Assembly: GCA_950097015.1 (NCBI GenBank)
Contig: CATNEN010000038.1
Location: forward strand, 33,814,501 to 33,878,500
Reading direction: 5' to 3'
DNA length: 64,000 nucleotides
From: Macrostomum hystrix
Taxonomy: Eukaryota > Platyhelminthes > Macrostomidae
A program made the position numbers and the translations under genes. Below, piece after piece: positions 31,311 through 43,879 of the stretch. The notes under the pieces were generated by a model that did not search any database, was not told the origin of the DNA, and saw nothing but the letters and a program-made list of their open reading frames with translations. Every line of letters begins with the position of its first letter. The stretch's first letter is position 1.

Positions 31311-34300
31311 ATGGGGAAATTCAAGCCACGTTGCTTCTTTGACGTGGCTCTGCCAAATGAGGAGGGAGGTAAGTTTATCAGTCATTAAGGATTAATTTAA
31401 TTGTAATATAGTTAGTAAAATCATATTTACTATATAAATCAAACTTCTAAATATCAAATCTTAGTTCACAGGATAGTTTTCGAACTCTTCAACGATGTGG
31501 CACCAATGACTTGCGAAAATTTTCGCTGCCTTTGCCTTGGTACGTGTCTGCTTAATTTTTATATATATTACATTTATTTTGAGACAATAGAATAATACTT
31601 TTGGAGCTACTTAAATTATGTGTATTTAAACGTCCGGTTGCTATCGAAGTAGTGGTTGTTGTACTGAAGAAACGCTGAAGGTTCAGGGGTTGGTGCAATG
31701 AAGACACACTGAAGGTTCAGGGGTTGGGGCATCAAAGACACACTGAAGGTTTGGGGATTAGTGCATTGAAGACACGCTGAAGGTTCAAGGGTTGGGGCAT
31801 CAAAGACACGCTGAAGGTTTGGGGGTTGGGGCATCAAAGACACGCTGAAGGTTCAGGGGTTGGGGCATCAAAGACACGCTGAAGGTTCAAGGGTTGGTGC
31901 ATTGAAGACACGCTGAAGGTTCAGGGGTTGGGGCATCAAAGACACGCTGAAGGTTCAGGGGTTGGGGCATCAAAGACACGCTGAAGGTTCAGGGGTTGGT
32001 GCATTGAAGACACGCTGAAGGTTTGGGGGTTGGGGCATCAAAGACACGCTGAAGGTTTGGGGGTTGGGGCATCAAAGACACGCTGAAGGTTCGGGGGTTG
32101 GGGCATCAAAGACACGCTGAAGGTTCAGGGGTTGGGGCATCAAAGACACGCTGAAGGTTCAGGGGTTGGGGCATCAAAGACACGCTGAAGGTTCAAGGGT
32201 TGGTGCATTGAAGACACGCTGAAGGTTCAGGGGTTGGGGCATCAAAGACACGCTGAAGGTTCAGGGGTTGGGGCATCAAAGACACGCTGAAGGTTCAGGG
32301 GTTGGTGCATTGAAGACACGCTGAAGGTTTGGGGGTTGGGGCATCAAAGACACGCTGAAGGTTTGGGGGTTGGGGCATCAAAGACACGCTGAAGGTTCGG
32401 GGGTTGGGGCATCAAAGACACGCTGAAGGTTCAGGGGTTGGGGCATCAAAGACACGCTGAAGGTTCAGGGGTTGGGGCATCAAAGACACGCTGAAGGTTC
32501 AAGGGTTGGTGCATTGAAGACACGCTGAAGGTTCAGGGGTTGGGGCATCAAAGACACGCTGAAGGTTCAGGGGTTGGGGCATCAAAGACACGCTGAAGGT
32601 TCAGGGGTTGGTGCATTGAAGACACGCTGAAGGTTTGGGGGTTGGGGCATCAAAGACACGCTGAAGGTTTGGGGGTTGGGGCATTAAAGACACGCTGAAG
32701 GTTCGGGGGTTGGGGCATCAAAGACACGCTGAAGGTTCAGGGGTTGGGGCATCAAAGACACGCTGATGGTTCAGGGGTTGGGGCATCAAAGACACGCTGA
32801 TGGTTCAGGGGTTGGGGCATCAAAGACACGCTGATGGTTCAGGGGTTGGGGCATCAAAGACACGCTGAAGGTTCAAGGGTTGGGGCATCAAAGACACGCT
32901 GAAGGTTCAAGGGTTGGGGCATCAAAGACACGCTGAAGGTTCAAGGGTTGGGGCATCAAAGACACGCTGAAGGTTTGGGGGTTGGGGCATCAAAGACACG
33001 CTGAAGGTTTGGGGGTTGGGGCATCAAAGACACGCTGAAGGTTCAGGGGTTGGTGCATCAAAGACACGCTGAAGGTTTGGGGGTTGGGGCATCAAAGACA
33101 CGCTGAAGGTTTGGGGGTTGGGGCATCAAAGACACGCTGAAGGTTCGGGGGTTGGGGCATCAAAGACACGCTGAAGGTTCAGGGGTTGGGGCATCAAAGA
33201 CACGCTGAAGGTTCAAGGGTTGGGGCATCAAAGACACGCTGAAGGTTCAGGGGTTGGGGCATCAAAGACACGCTGAAGGTTCAGGGGTTGGGGCATCAAA
33301 GACACGCTGAAGGTTCAAGGGTTGGTGCATTGAAGACACGCTGAAGGTTCAGGGGTTGGGGCATCAAAGACACGCTGAAGGTTCAAGGGTTGGTGCATTG
33401 AAGACACGCTGAAGGTTCAGGGGTTGGGGCATCAAAGACACGCTGAAGGTTCAGGGGTTGGGGCATCAAAGACACGCTGAAGGTTCAAGGGTTGGTGCAT
33501 TGAAGACACGCTGAAGGTTCAGGGGTTGGGGCATCAAAGACACGCTGAAGGTTCAGGGGTTGGGGCATCAAAGACACGCTGAAGGTTCGGGGGTTGGGGC
33601 ATCAAAGACACGCTGAAGGTTCGGGGGTTGGGGCATCAAAGACACGCTGAAGGTTCGGGGGTTGGGGCATTGAAGACACACTGAGGGTTCAGGGGTGAGT
33701 TAGTAGGTAGAAACCTACTGAAAAGAGCATTGTTTGGAAGACCAAGACTCGTCATGACTCATGTCAGCGCTAGAAACACTTGATAAATGAATGAGCAGTT
33801 TATTAAAGTTACCTATGAATTATTTATTTTATTTTCTAGGTGGCAAGGTCTCTAGCGAGAATCCGGAGCAAGCTCTGCACTACAAAGACTCCATTTTTCA
33901 TCGCGTCATCAAGGGTTTTATGATTCAAGGCGGCGACATCACTAAGCGAGATGGAACCGGCGGAGAAAGTATCTATGGCGGACGCTTTAAAGGTGTGTTA
34001 GAAGATAAGTATTTCTTTAATTAAAATTCTAAACAATGATAAAGGTATTGTTATTGGAATTGAACTACAACGGAACACGCAGTTTGAACATAAAACCGGC
34101 ATTTTTCAGACGAGAATTTCATCCTCAAACACGACCGACCATTTCTATTGTCGATGGCCAACATAGGCAAGGATACAAACGGATCGCAGTTTGTTATGTA
34201 AGTGTTTGAAAATGCAATCTTATTCTTAGTCTAAAGCTTTCTATCATAGATCCGCTGTTTCAATTATTTTAGCACGACAACACCAGCCAGTCATCTAGAC

Positions 34301-37300
34301 GACAAGCACGTCGTGTTTGGCCAAGTCCTAGACGGTCAAGACGTTGTTAAACGCATTGAAAATCAACCGGTTAACGATAAGAAGCGTCCTCTTCAAGATG
34401 TCTGCATTGTGAATTGCGGCGAATTGGTGCCCAGTAAGTGACGTCCCTCTTCTTTTATTGACAAATATTTAAATAAATTCCTGTGGTTTAACATTTTAAA
34501 GCAAGATTTGGAAAAACTATTTGCCTTTTATGTTAAGGAGAGAATTTAAGACAGGACAAATAAGTGAAAATGAATGGGGAGAAATGGGAGAAGCGAGCAA
34601 TTAAGTGGTGAGGAGATAAGAAAGACGAGGAGAGACAGGGAAGGATATAAGAAAGGGCCTGAGAAAAAATGGGAGAGATAAGGCAAGGCAGAGATAAGGC
34701 AGGGGAGGGATAAGACAGGGGAGGGATAAGACGGCAGAGATAAGACAGGGAAGGGATAAGACTGGGAGAGATAAGACTGGGGAGGGATAGGACTGGGGAG
34801 AGATAAGACTGGGGAGGGATAAGACAGGGGAGGGATAAGACAGGGGAGGGATAAGACAGGGGAGGGATAAGACAGGGGAGGGATAAGACAGGGCAGGGAT
34901 AAGACGGGAGGGATAAGACTGGGGAGGGATAAGACAGGGAAGGGATAAGACAGGGGAGATAAAACAGGGGAGGGATAGGACTGGGGAGAGATAAGACTGG
35001 GGAGGGATAAGACAGGGCAGGGATAAGACGGGAGGGATAGGACTGGGGAGAGATAAGACTGGGGAGGGATAAGACAGGGAAGGGATAAGACAGGGGAGAT
35101 AAGACAGGGGAGGGATAGGACTGGGGAGAGATAAGACTGGGCAGGGATAAGACAGGGAAATGATAAGACAGGGGAGAGATAAGACAGGGAAGGGATAAGA
35201 CAGGGGAGAGATAAGACAGGGAAGAGATAAGACAGGGCAGAGATAAGACAGGGGAGGGATAAGACTGGGGAGGGATAAGACTGGGGAGGGATAAGACAGG
35301 GAAGGCATAAGACAGGGGAGAGATAAGACAGGGAAGGGATAAGACAGGGGAGAGATAAGACAGGGGAGAGATAAGACAGGGGAGGGATAGGACTGGGGAG
35401 AGATAAGACTTGGCAGGGATAAGACAGGGAAATGATAAGACAGGGGAGAGATAAGACACGGGGTTTGAAAGCTTACTAGTACGAATATTAATTACGTAGC
35501 ACTCCAATTAAAAAAATCCTGTTTTTGCCACTGGGACTTGATTGATTAATTAATTGACGTGTTGCTTTGAGTTGAGTATCCTCATAGTTAACAAAGCACC
35601 ACATCATAACAATTAATTCCAGTTCGTAAAAAGAAACAATCGGATGGCAACACTGAAGCGGCGCCTGCCGACGCAGACGATACTAAGAAGGCTAAAAAAG
35701 CGAAGAAAGATAAAAAGAAGAAAGAGAAGAAGGAGAAAAAGGCGAAGAAGGATAAGAAGCACAAGAAGGACAAGGAGAAAGACGGTGACAAAGAGGACGG
35801 AGAGTGAGTGGGCCGCTTATGTTAACTGATTTGTCTATATTAATGTGCCTACCGATTTAAGGCACTTTAGTGAAGCATGCAGTCTAGAAAGCATTCTAGT
35901 CTAGTATTCTAGTCTAGAATTAGCATCGACCAAAAGTAGATGCTCACCCTCCTATATATATTTGTTAAAAAGTCTTTTATGAATAATTAAATTCATAACA
36001 ATTAATAGCATTTGCCTCAATTGGGCCAGATGTGCAGCCGATGGCACAGCCGCAGCTACAGCAGCATCTGAAAGCTGCGTACGACTGTTCAGTCCATGGA
36101 CTGGGGGGGGGGCGCCACACCCACCCTCAATTACCCGAGCTAATGCTGGCACCCACTTAACAGCTTAGTAAACTGAAGCAATTTAGAGTTAACAGAGGTT
36201 CTACTGTTAAATGTCTTGCTAAATTACTGCAAATTGTTCTCGTGGATTCGGAAATCGAACCTCCAACCTTCAAGTCGTTTTTCCGACACTCTAACCGCTG
36301 GACTGACTACGAGTACACCCCATTGATTTAGAGTTTTAGATGTTTTGTGTTTAGAGTCAACTTAGGCTACGAAATATTTAGATCTAGTTTGGGCTAGTTA
36401 GAAACTCCAGCAGCTACAAACGCAGCCTCCCCCCTCATTAAAATTCCATCAGGCTGGTTGACGATGAGCCGCTCTGCAGCGTCCGACCAGACGAGATTCC
36501 GCCTTCGCCGCCTGGCCGAAAATTTCTCAGCCGTTTCACTGGACCGCCGAATGATGGCCAATCAGCTGCTAGACGGTTAGTTAAATGCTTCTTATTTACG
36601 CTGCAATAATGCGTTTGATTCTACTATTAGTAATCTGGCTTTATTTAATGGCATTCTCGACAGAATTCGACGCAACGAATCGCCCGAGCGTTTCGCCGGC
36701 CGCAGCTACAGCCAACGACATTCTGGTCGAGCTCGAGCCGACGACAGTGGACTCAAAGTCAAAGGGCGGGGCCACATGGTGAGTGCGACATGATTTGCTG
36801 ATACATGCCACCCTCCAGTACGAGAATAATCACACTGTACAAGCCAGCCCACCTTCCGAACACTGTACAAACCAGCCCACCTTCCGAACACTGTACAAAC
36901 CAGCCTAACTTCCAAACACTGTACAAGCCAGCCCACCTTCCGAACACTGTACAAACCAGCCTAACTTCCAAACACTGTACAAACCAGCCTAACTTCCAAA
37001 CACTGTACAAACCAGCCTAACTTCCAAACACTGTACAAACCAGCCTAACTTCCAAACACTGTACAAACCAGCCTAACTTCCAAACACTGTACAAACCAGC
37101 CTACCTTACAAACACTGTACAAACCAGCCTAACTTCCAAACACTGTACAAACCAGCCTACCTTACAAACACTGTACAAACCAATCCAGATCCGTACACTG
37201 TACAAACTAGCCTAACTTCCAAACACTGTACAAACTAGCCTAACTTCCAAACACTGTACAAACCAGCCTAACTTCCAAACACTGTACAAACTAGCCTAAC

Positions 37301-40300
37301 TTCCAAACACTGTACAAGCCAGCCCACCTTCCGAACACTGTACAAACCAGCCTAACTTCCAAACACTGTACAAACTAGCCTAACTTCCAAACACTGTACA
37401 AACCAGCCTAACTTCCAAACACTGTACAAACCAGCCTAACTTCCAAACACTGTACAAACTAGCCTAACTTCCAAACACTGTACAAACCAGCCTAACTTCC
37501 AAACACTGTACAAACCAGCCTAACTTCCAAACACTGTACAAACCAGCCTACCTTACAAACACTGTACAAACCAGCCTAACTTCCAAACACTGTACAAACT
37601 AGCCTAACTTCCAAACACTGTACAAGCCAGCCCACCTTCCGAACACTGTACAAACCAGCCTAACTTCCAAACACTGTACAAGCCAGCCTACCTTACAAAC
37701 ACTGTACAAACCAGCCTAACTTCCAAACACTGTACAAACCAGCCTACCTTACAAACACTGTACAAACCAATCCAGATCCGTACACTGTACAAACTAGCCT
37801 AACTTCCAAACACTGTACAAACCAGCCTAACTTCCAAACACTGTACAAACCAGCCTACCTTACAAACACTGTACAAACCAATCCAGATCCGTACACTGTA
37901 CAAACTAGCCTAACTTCCAAACACTGTACAAACTAGCCTAACTTCCAAACACTGTACAAACCAGCCTAACTTCCAAACACTGTACAAACTAGCCTAACTT
38001 CCAAACACTGTACAAGCCAGCCCACCTTCCGAACACTGTACAAACCAGCCTAACTTCCAAACACTGTACAAACCAGCCTAACTTCCAAACACTGTACAAA
38101 CCAGCCTAACTTCCAAACACTGTACAAACCAGCCTACCTTACAAACACTGTACAAACCAGCCTAACTTCCAAACACTGTACAAACTAGCCTAACTTCCAA
38201 ACACTGTACAAGCCAGCCCACCTTCCGAACACTGTACAAACCAGCCTAACTTCCAAACACTGTACAAGCCAGCCTACCTTACAAACACTGTACAAACCAG
38301 CCTAACTTCCAAACACTGTACAAACCAGCCTACCTTACAAACACTGTACAAACCAATCCAGATCCGTACACTGTACAAACTAGCCTAACTTCCAAACACT
38401 GTACAAACCAGCCTAACTTCCAAACACTGTACAAACTAGCCTAACTTCCAAACACTGTGCAAACTAGCCTAACTTCCAAACACTGTACAAACCAGCCTAC
38501 CTTACAAACACTGTACAAACCAGCCTACCTTACAAACACTGTACAAACCAGCCTACCTTACAAACACTGTACAAACCAATCCAGATCCGTACACTGTACA
38601 AACTAGCCTAACTTCCAAACACTGTACAAACCAGCCTAACTTCCAAACACTGTACAAACTAGCCTAACTTCCAAACACTGTGCAAACTAGCCTAACTTCC
38701 AAACACTGTACAAACCAGCCTACCTTACAAACACTGTACAAACCAGCCTACCTTACAAACACTGTACAAACCAGCCTACCTTACAAACACTGTACAAACC
38801 AATCCAGATCCGTACACTGTACAAACTAGCCTAACTTCCAAACACTGTACAAACCAATCCAGATCCGTACACTGTACAAACCAGCCTACCTTACAAACAC
38901 TGTACAAACCAATCCAGATCCGTACACTGTACAAACCAGACCACATCCACAAATTGTACAAACCAGCCCACATCTGTACAACAGCCCCCCTCCGTACATT
39001 GCACAAACCAGCCACCTTCGACACACTGTACAAAGCATCCTGTACATCCTCAAACCCGTCTGCTCTCAAGCGCTATCGCGGCTTTTCTCAATCGGCTTCG
39101 TCTGGCGACGATACGCCGCCACATTGGAAGGCAGCTTCGCGGGGCATCAAAAAAATGACAGACGATGATTGGCGTCAGTTTCAACGCAATCGCGAATCAG
39201 CAGCTGTCATTGCGTCTGCGTGAGTACTATATTCCTGCCAATTTAACAGTAGGACTACCAAGCCATTTTGCCGCCCGTTTTTATACCAAGGGGGGAATTC
39301 CCCCCCCGACAATTTTTTTGCTGCACCCGAACGGAACAATGCAAGCACACGAAACTCAAGAACACGGACCAACTTTTTGTTGCGCATCTTCTGAAACAAG
39401 AAACAAGTCGCCAGCTCGATCTTCAGACCGTCGAGATATTCAATGTTTCTGGCCGAAGGTCCGATTTTTCCCATAAGAGCTAGTGTATTTTATACACCCC
39501 AATACACAAATTTGCACTGCGCCTCAGTGCGGCCTTTCCAGACCTTCAAACTTTATCAGCATGTCACCCGAATGTGCTTGCATCATCTCCGACTTCGGCG
39601 GTCACCGACCTTTATCTAGACGGAGCTGCTGGACCTTCAACAAGTGGCACCAGCCGACTATGGAGTCCCTAAAGCGAATTTCTCTACTTTCGCTGATCAA
39701 GCCTCGACATTGGGCAACACTCAACTACTTTACATGCTCCTCTAGTCCGTCAACCAATCAGTCACCACCCGGCGACTTGTTTCTTGTTTCAGAAGATGCG
39801 CAACAAAAAGTTGGTCCGTGTTCTTGAGTTTCGTGTGCTTGCATTGTTCCGTTCGGGTGCAGCAAAAAAATTGTAGGGGGGGGGGAATCCCCCCCTTGGT
39901 AGTTGATAGTTCTACTGTTAATAAATGTGACTTCTATTTGGTCCTCACTGCGTCGTCCATTCCTTCAGTTCCGACAGGGCAGAATCTAAACCCGGTGCGA
40001 AAGCTGCTGCTATTAACAATCACAGCAAATCGCCTTCCCAGCAGCAGCAGCAGCAGCAGCGACAGCGTCAGGCCTCTGCGGCCTCAGAAAATGATAGTTT
40101 AAAATCGATTGAAGAGCCCAACATTGTCCTGTTGGAGCAGAATTACGATTCGGACATTTTGGAGATTCTAGCACCCACGGACACTAAACGAAGGTTTGGC
40201 CCTATTAAAGTTAAAGCATTGTTCTTTAAACTTTAAGTTGTAAAAAATATGTTTCGAAATGTCCTAGCAGGACAGTTTCTTAGAAAAGTAGCAAAATGAT

Positions 40301-43300
40301 TTTTCTAGAATCGTAGCATGATGCTTTTCCTGGAATCGTTGCAAAATGCTTTCCTGGAATTGGTGCAAAAATGCTTTTCCTACGAGCGTAGGATCGTAGA
40401 ATCGTAGTAATATGCTTCTCCTTTTCGTAGGACCATATCTAGTTAGTTTCCTAGAATCGTAGCGCAGGATATTTTGCTAGACCACTGAGCGTATCTCATC
40501 CTAATTCTTACTTCAATCATTCATTCGCAGAAATCGGGATCTTGACTTAAGCGACGAAGAGCCATCAACGCCTGCAGCTCGGGCTGACAATGCCGCTGCT
40601 GAAAGTATTGAAGTAGTCAATATAAACACAGACCCAACTGCAGAATCCGATGCCGCTTCTCCGGCAAGTAAACGGCTTCGTCGACATAGCGGCGAAGATT
40701 CTCGTGGCGACAAAGCGAATTCGCCTCGCGTCGTAGATCTCGATGGGAGCCGCAGCCAGGCGTCCGATGGGGCAGAGGAGCTGCGTCGAGTAATTCGACG
40801 ATCAAAGCCGGCTGACAAAGAAAATCTGGCGGAGTCCGCCTCGGCTGCCAAGCGAGCTCGCCGATCTTCGCCACCAAATCAAGAGCGTCGGCTGGTGTCA
40901 ATTGATCGTCGGCGTAGATCGTCGAAATCTCCTGATGCTTCGCCGGATAAGTTGCCGGATAAGTTGCCTCATCGCCGATCCAGTAAGGATCGGTCAAGGG
41001 TGTCGTATGAACAACATACGTCCGATCGCATTATGAAGTCCTCGATCGAGTGCAGAAATAAATCTCCGGAAGATCGGCTTCGCAGGCCTTCAAACAATCG
41101 CGCTAGGTCGCCAATGGACCGCAGTAGAAAGTCGCCAGTAGAGCGGCGAGTTATTTCTGGTATTGTTAGGCGCAAATCGCCTATTAATGAGCTAGAAAAA
41201 TCTCCGAACAAACTTCGAAAGTCGTCAACAGATTATAGAATGTCGCGAGATGAGCTGCGAACAGTAATTGAACGTCGAAAATCACCGGCCGATCTGCGCA
41301 GCTCGCTTATTGCTGGCCGAAAATCACCAGTTGAAAGACGGGAGCCACAGGCTGAGAGACACGAACCGCCTGTTGAAAGACGTAAATCACCGGTCGAAAG
41401 GCGCAAATCACTGCTTGAGAGTCGCAAGTCACCGGTCGAAAGACGTAAATCACCTGTAGAGAGTCGCAAATCACCATTTGAAAGACGTAAGTCACCGTTT
41501 GAAAGACGTAAGTCACCGTTTGAGAGACGCAAGTCACCGGTCGAAAGACGTAAATCTCCGGTCGAAAGGCGTAAATCACCTGTTGAGAGACGCATATCAC
41601 CACTTGAAAGACGTAAATCACCTGTTGAGAGAAGTAAGTCACCGGTTAATGATAGACGCAATTCACCAGTTGAGAGACAAAAATCACCAGTTGAGAGACA
41701 AAAATCACCGGTTGAGCGACGTAAATCACCGGTCGAAAGACGTAAATCACCGGTTGAGAGACGCAAGTCACCGGTTGAGAGACGCAAGTCACCGGTTGAG
41801 AGACGCAAATCACCGGTTGATGATAGACGCAAGTCACCGGTTGAGAGACGCAAGTCACCGGTTGAGAGACGCAAGTCACCGGTTGAGAGACGCAAGTCAC
41901 CGGTTGAGAGACGCAAGTCACCGGTTGAGAGACGCAAATCACCGGTTGATGATAGACGCAAGTCACCGGTTGAGAGACGCAAGTCACCGGTTGAGAGACG
42001 CAAGTCACCGGTTGAGAGACGCAAATCACCGGTTGATGATAGACGCAAGTCACCGGTTGAGAGACGCAAATCACCGGTTGATGATAGACGCAAGTCACCG
42101 GTTGAGAGACGCAATTCACCTTTTGAGAGGCGCAATTCACCTTTTGAGAGGCGCAAGTCACCGTTTGATAATAGACGCAAGTCGCCGGTGGAGAGACGCA
42201 AGTCACCGGCTGATTATAGACGCAAGTCACCTGTTGAGAGACGCAAGTCACCGGCAGATTATAGACGCAAGTCACCTGTTGAGAGACGCAAGTCACCGGC
42301 TGATTATAGACGCAAGTCACCTGTTGAGAGACGCAAGTCACCGGTTGAGAGACGCAAGTCACCGGTTGAGAGACGCAAGTCACCGGTTGAGAGACGCAAG
42401 TCACCTGTTGAGAGACGCAAGTCACCGGTGGAGCGACGCAAATCTCCCGTCAAACGTCGATCTAGCTCTCCGATCAATCACGCCAGGGGTGACTCGCCCG
42501 AACCTAGTCGCAAAAGGTCCCCAATCGGTCGCAGATCACCGGATAATCGCAGAAAGCGATCTAATGAGCCTCGAAAATCGCCAGCTCGGCGACGTAAATC
42601 GCCTTTTAATCGACGTAGCAGATCCCCTGTTGGTCGAAGGAATTCTGGAGAACGGCGCAGGTCACCCAATGAGCGAATTAAGTCGCCGGCCGCAGATCGC
42701 TGGAGATCACCTGTTAATCGTCCTAGGTTGTCAGCTAATCGCACTAAGTCACCAGTCGATCGTCGAAGGTCACCGGCAAATCGTCGACGGTCGCCAGTTG
42801 TTCGCCGTAGATCATCGATTGATCGACGCAGATCCCGATCTCCCATTGAGCGTCGAGGATCTCCGATCAATCGCCGTAGGTCGCCAGTAAATCGTCGAAG
42901 ATCGCCACTCGATCGTGGTAGAAAATCTCCGGTTTCTCGCCGAAGATCTCCAACTGACAGTGGCCAAAGACGTCGCAAAGTGTCATCTGATGCTGCGAAG
43001 GAAAAACGAAAGCGCGAAAAATCTTCTTCATCCTCGACTTCGGATTCCTCCGCTTCTTCTTCAGCGTCTTCAGTTTCAGCGAAGGCCAAAAATCGAACAG
43101 CCAAGCCGAATGCCAAACCCACTCCCAAGCGCATGCTTAATCGACGCAAAAATTCTACTAGCTCCTCATCTTCGTCCTCGTCGACATCTTCGGCGTCGCG
43201 TCGTTCTTCATCCTCGGCATCTTCTTCCTCGTCGAAGTCGTCTTCAGCTTCATCTTCATCCGGCAGCAGCGACGGTTCCGGCAGCGACGACAACGACGGC

Positions 43301-43504
43301 TCGTCTGGTTCGTCGAGCTCTTCGACATCGTCAGAGGCAAAGCGTCGGGCCGAACGGTTCCGTCACGGACGTCGTCAACAGAAGCAGACGCGCAACGAGA
43401 ATAATAGCCTGTCTGGTAGAGATCGCAAGACTAACACACGCCACTGGCTCGATAAGCAGGGTTCCACTGCCAACGGTGTAAAGCAAGACGATAAGAAAGC
43501 TTAG
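31311..43504 (+). CDS. PPIG: SR-rich nuclear cyclophilin, PPIG/NKTR orthologue (11 exons, 1433 aa)
   Basis: Exons: 31311-31368, 31465-31539, 33840-33992, 34110-34197, 34273-34433, 35623-35803, 36453-36575, 36664-36778, 39071-39219, 39969-40193, 40531-43504; all phases agree. Residues about 5-178 are a peptidyl-prolyl isomerase domain. [14 protein letters not shown] and KHVVFGQV keep the catalytic Arg, Phe, Gln and His. The usual Trp is His ([10 protein letters not shown]), which is diagnostic of PPIG/NKTR, and GSQFVI has Val where GSQFFI is normal. Further family blocks are [23 protein letters not shown] and DDTPPHWK. A Lys-rich stretch and a very long RS-type tail follow: about 50 heptads SPVERRK, then RRSPxxRR and Ser-rich acidic segments. 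Such proteins sit in nuclear speckles and act on SR splicing factors and the pol II CTD. PPIG versus NKTR cannot be separated. Confidence 0.92.
31650..33700. repeat. 34-bp intronic minisatellite with 306-bp higher-order repeat (cyclophilin intron 2)
   Basis: Unit ACGCTGAAGGTTCAGGGGTT plus GGGGCATCAAAGAC, about 60 copies. The variant CAAGGGTTGGTGCATTG recurs at 31888, 32194 and 32500. That is exactly 306 bp, or nine units, apart, with the same order of variants between. The array fills almost all of the 2.3-kb intron. Confidence 0.95.
34590..35462. repeat. 17-bp purine-rich intronic array (cyclophilin intron 5)
   Basis: Unit GGGAGGGATAAGACAGG and variants (AGATAAGACTGG, GGGCAGGGATAAGAC). The plus strand is nearly all purine plus T. 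Long minus-strand open frames rich in Pro, Ser and Leu are artefacts of the repeat. Confidence 0.92.
36023..36307 (-). mobile_element. tRNA-derived SINE, copy B (cyclophilin intron 6)
   Basis: Same family and orientation as 18320-18596. The minus-strand head reads GTCCAGCGGTTAGAGTGTCGG, then AAGGTTGGAGGTTCGATTTC (B box). It carries a G run (GGGGGGGGGCGCC) after the shared CAGTCCATGGACTG palindrome. Confidence 0.7.
36826..39000. repeat. 28-bp intronic minisatellite, about 75 copies (cyclophilin intron 8)
   Basis: Unit CCTAACTTCCAAACACTGTA plus CAAACCAG. Variants include ACCTTACAAACACTG and ACCAATCCAGATCCGTACACTG, recurring in blocks. It fills the intron almost from donor (36779) to acceptor (39070). 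Confidence 0.95.
39247..39917 (+). mobile_element. TTAA-flanked foldback MITE, 671 bp (cyclophilin intron 9)
   Basis: Flanked by TTAA on both sides (39243-39246 and 39918-39921). The ends CAGTAGGACTACCA and TGATAGTTCTACTG are inverted. Long inner inverted arms (about 39287-39418 versus 39773-39897) are nearly identical over about 125 bp, including ACAATTTTTTTGCTGCACCC. TTAA duplication is typical of piggyBac and Kolobok superfamilies; which one cannot be told. No transposase. Confidence 0.8.
40270..40480. repeat. Short degenerate intronic repeat (cyclophilin intron 10)
   Basis: Loose repeats of GAATCGTAGCAAAATGCTTT and TCCTGGAATCGT. Too diverged to give a firm period. Confidence 0.5.
41325..42445 (+). 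repeat. 21-bp coding minisatellite encoding SPVERRK heptads
   Basis: Inside the last cyclophilin exon. The unit AAGTCACCGGTTGAGAGACGC encodes KSPVERR; a 24-bp variant with GATGAT adds Asp (SPVDDRRK). The frame is never lost. Both other frames and the antisense strand are open by periodicity and are not genes. Confidence 0.95.
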
Positions 43505-43562
43505 AGAAAGCTTGTTTTATTCTTTGCTGGTCAACTAATGGGTGTCTTCTTTACAATCCTGA

Positions 43563-43568
43563 ATTAAA
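43563..43568 (+). terminator. Probable polyadenylation signal of the cyclophilin gene
   Basis: ATTAAA about 60 bases after the stop codon, the commonest variant of AATAAA. Downstream sequence is T-rich. Confidence 0.5.
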
Positions 43569-43879
43569 GACAAGATCCTTCAATGTATTCTAAATTTTCT
43601 GAGATTTCCTTACATTGTATTCCTTACATCCTTACATTAGTCTCGAAATTTTCAATACTTTATAAGATTTTATAAATAGGAATTACGAAACGTTTGGGTT
43701 GTGATTCCTAGATTGAAAAAAATTCCTGAATTAAGGGTCGATATTTTTTAAGAGTTAATCATATTTTTTTCTCCGGGATTGCTTTTTATTGGGATATCCC
43801 TATGTTAAAAAATTCCGTTTTCCGGATTAAAAACTGTGATTTCTAGTTTACGGAAATTGGGATTTTCGTACCTTAGAAT

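Noticed and set aside
34533-35507. 324-residue minus-strand open frame rich in Pro, Ser and Leu
   Set aside because: It lies wholly in the 17-bp intronic array. It is open because of repeat composition, and there is no domain.
41233-42425. Long antisense open frames opposite the RS domain (TGDLRLS and CVSQPVT repeats)
   Set aside because: Mirror frames of the 21-bp coding repeat. The sense strand is in frame with ten upstream exons of a recognised gene.
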